From contig JAJYVK010000078.1 of the NCBI GenBank assembly GCA_021792075.1, forward strand, positions 1 through 7,115: a stretch of 7,115 nucleotides of DNA, written 5' to 3'. Shown piece by piece: positions 6,223 through 7,115 of this stretch. This DNA comes from Actinomycetes bacterium. Its GTDB lineage: Bacteria > Actinomycetota > Acidimicrobiia > Acidimicrobiales > Acidimicrobiaceae. Numbering within the stretch: the stretch's first letter is position 1; every line of letters starts with the position of its first letter. The notes under the pieces were generated by a model. It was not told the DNA's origin. It did not search any database and saw only the letters and a program-made list of their open reading frames with translations. The position numbers and the translations under genes are program-made.

Positions 6223-7115
6223 GTGACATCTGAATTTCCAGTCGTTCCAATTTCCAATCCGATTTTCGATGCGCTCGCTATTGGTCAGAGTATTTGGTAC
6301 GACAACGTACGGCGCTCTCTGATCAGCTCAGGACAACTGACCAGGATGGTCAGTGAGGATGGCCTGCGAGGCGTCACTTCCAATCCGTCGATATTTGATA
6401 AGGCGATTGCGGGATCGACTGACTACGAAGAGGCGCTGGCGGATATCAGACAGCGGCGGAACCTTGACGCAAGGCTGGCATACGAAGAGCTCGCGTTCGC
6501 CGACATCTCCGCCGCCGCAGATATTCTTCACACAGTCTACGATGCGAGTTCACGGCAGGATGGCTACGTGAGCATCGAAGTGCCTCCTTATTTGGCTCAC
6601 GACGCAGCGGGAACTGTGGAGGAGGCGGCTCGAATCTGGGAGGCTATTGACCGCCCAAATCTCATGGTCAAAGTTCCAGCTACAGCGGAAGGAATCGTTG
6701 CCCTCAGAGCGCTGATCCGTCGAGGGATCAATGTCAATGTGACCCTCCTTTTTTCTGTTCAGACCTATGAAGAGGTCGCGAAGGCGTATATCCAAGGTCT
6801 CTCAGACCGGCTCGCCGATGGCGGTAGCCCCGAAGGCGTCGCTTCGGTAGCCAGCTTTTTCATTAGCCGGATTGATTCAGCGATTGACCCGCTTGTCAGC
6901 AGCGCTCTGGCTGGAAGGATTGGTATTGCCAGTGCCAAAGTGGCCTATCGCAGATACAAGGAAGTGTTCTCCGGAGCTGGCTGGCAGAGGCTTGTGGATG
7001 CCAAAGCCCTGCCGCAAAGGCTGCTATGGGCTTCGACAAGTGCCAAGAATCCTGCGTATCCAGACCTTTTATATGTAGAGTCGTTGATCGGTCCCGAGAC
7101 AGTCAACACGATTCC
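6223..7115 (+). CDS. tal: Transaldolase (3' truncated; possibly the start of a Tal-Pgi fusion)
   Basis: Transaldolase moves a dihydroxyacetone unit between sugar phosphates in the non-oxidative pentose phosphate pathway, in the cytoplasm. The frame is open for 297 codons to the window edge; usual single-domain proteins of this subgroup have about 370. Family residues are present: Asp27 in IWYDNVRR, GVTSNPSIF at 50-58 with Asn54, Glu119 in SIEV, the Schiff-base Lys150 in KVPAT, Asn172 and Thr174 in NVNVTLLFS, and ASFFISRID at 210-218. Near the edge, LLWASTSAKNP and YVESLIGPETVNT are typical. The start is GTG at 6223: an in-frame TAG at 6199 excludes anything longer and the next Met is residue 42, inside the conserved region. 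The ribosome site is weak (AAGAGAG at 6211-6217, five bases upstream). The wording DGLRGVTSNPSIFDKAIAGS resembles both stand-alone actinobacterial enzymes and the Tal half of Tal-phosphoglucose isomerase fusions; the window cannot tell which. Confidence 0.94.
   Translation, partial: MTSEFPVVPISNPIFDALAIGQSIWYDNVRRSLISSGQLTRMVSEDGLRGVTSNPSIFDKAIAGSTDYEEALADIRQRRNLDARLAYEELAFADISAAADILHTVYDASSRQDGYVSIEVPPYLAHDAAGTVEEAARIWEAIDRPNLMVKVPATAEGIVALRALIRRGINVNVTLLFSVQTYEEVAKAYIQGLSDRLADGGSPEGVASVASFFISRIDSAIDPLVSSALAGRIGIASAKVAYRRYKEVFSGAGWQRLVDAKALPQRLLWASTSAKNPAYPDLLYVESLIGPETVNTI

Overview
The window holds four forward housekeeping genes, one reverse-strand gene for an anchored surface protein, a 384-base gap with possible RNA structure, and the first 297 codons of a transaldolase gene. 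From 1 to 4547 the order is secA (3' part only), prfB, ftsE, ftsX, all on the + strand with gaps of 36, 75 and 16 bases. From 5838 down to 4588, convergent with ftsX, lies a gene for a membrane-anchored protein with a Thr/Ser/Pro-rich stalk and a probable beta-propeller ectodomain of the Ycf48/BNR (Asp-box) kind. From 5839 to 6222 I see no supportable gene. From 6223 to the right edge is tal, on the + strand and truncated.

Organism: the RF2 protein has actinobacterial wording (LVRISPF, YVLAPYQLVKDLRT, and the closing RW before a short basic tail), and secA-prfB-ftsEX is an old gram-positive order. Base composition is only about 50-55% GC by eye, with TTG and GTG starts. An actinobacterium of moderate GC, such as a member of the Acidimicrobiia, fits best. 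This is inference and cannot be fixed to a genus from the window.

Function: SecA drives protein export, RF2 ends translation at UGA and UAA, and FtsEX couples ATP hydrolysis to cell-wall hydrolases at the division site. The reverse gene is probably displayed on the outer face of the membrane and its role is unknown. Transaldolase belongs to the non-oxidative pentose phosphate pathway and is unrelated to the first block.

I found no mobile element, CRISPR array, tRNA, rRNA or toxin-antitoxin pair, and no convincing new system. The points most worth a second look are the uncharacterised propeller protein, the hairpins upstream of tal, a short ATG frame ending in a slippery TTT-TGA at the start of prfB, and whether tal continues into a fused phosphoglucose isomerase.
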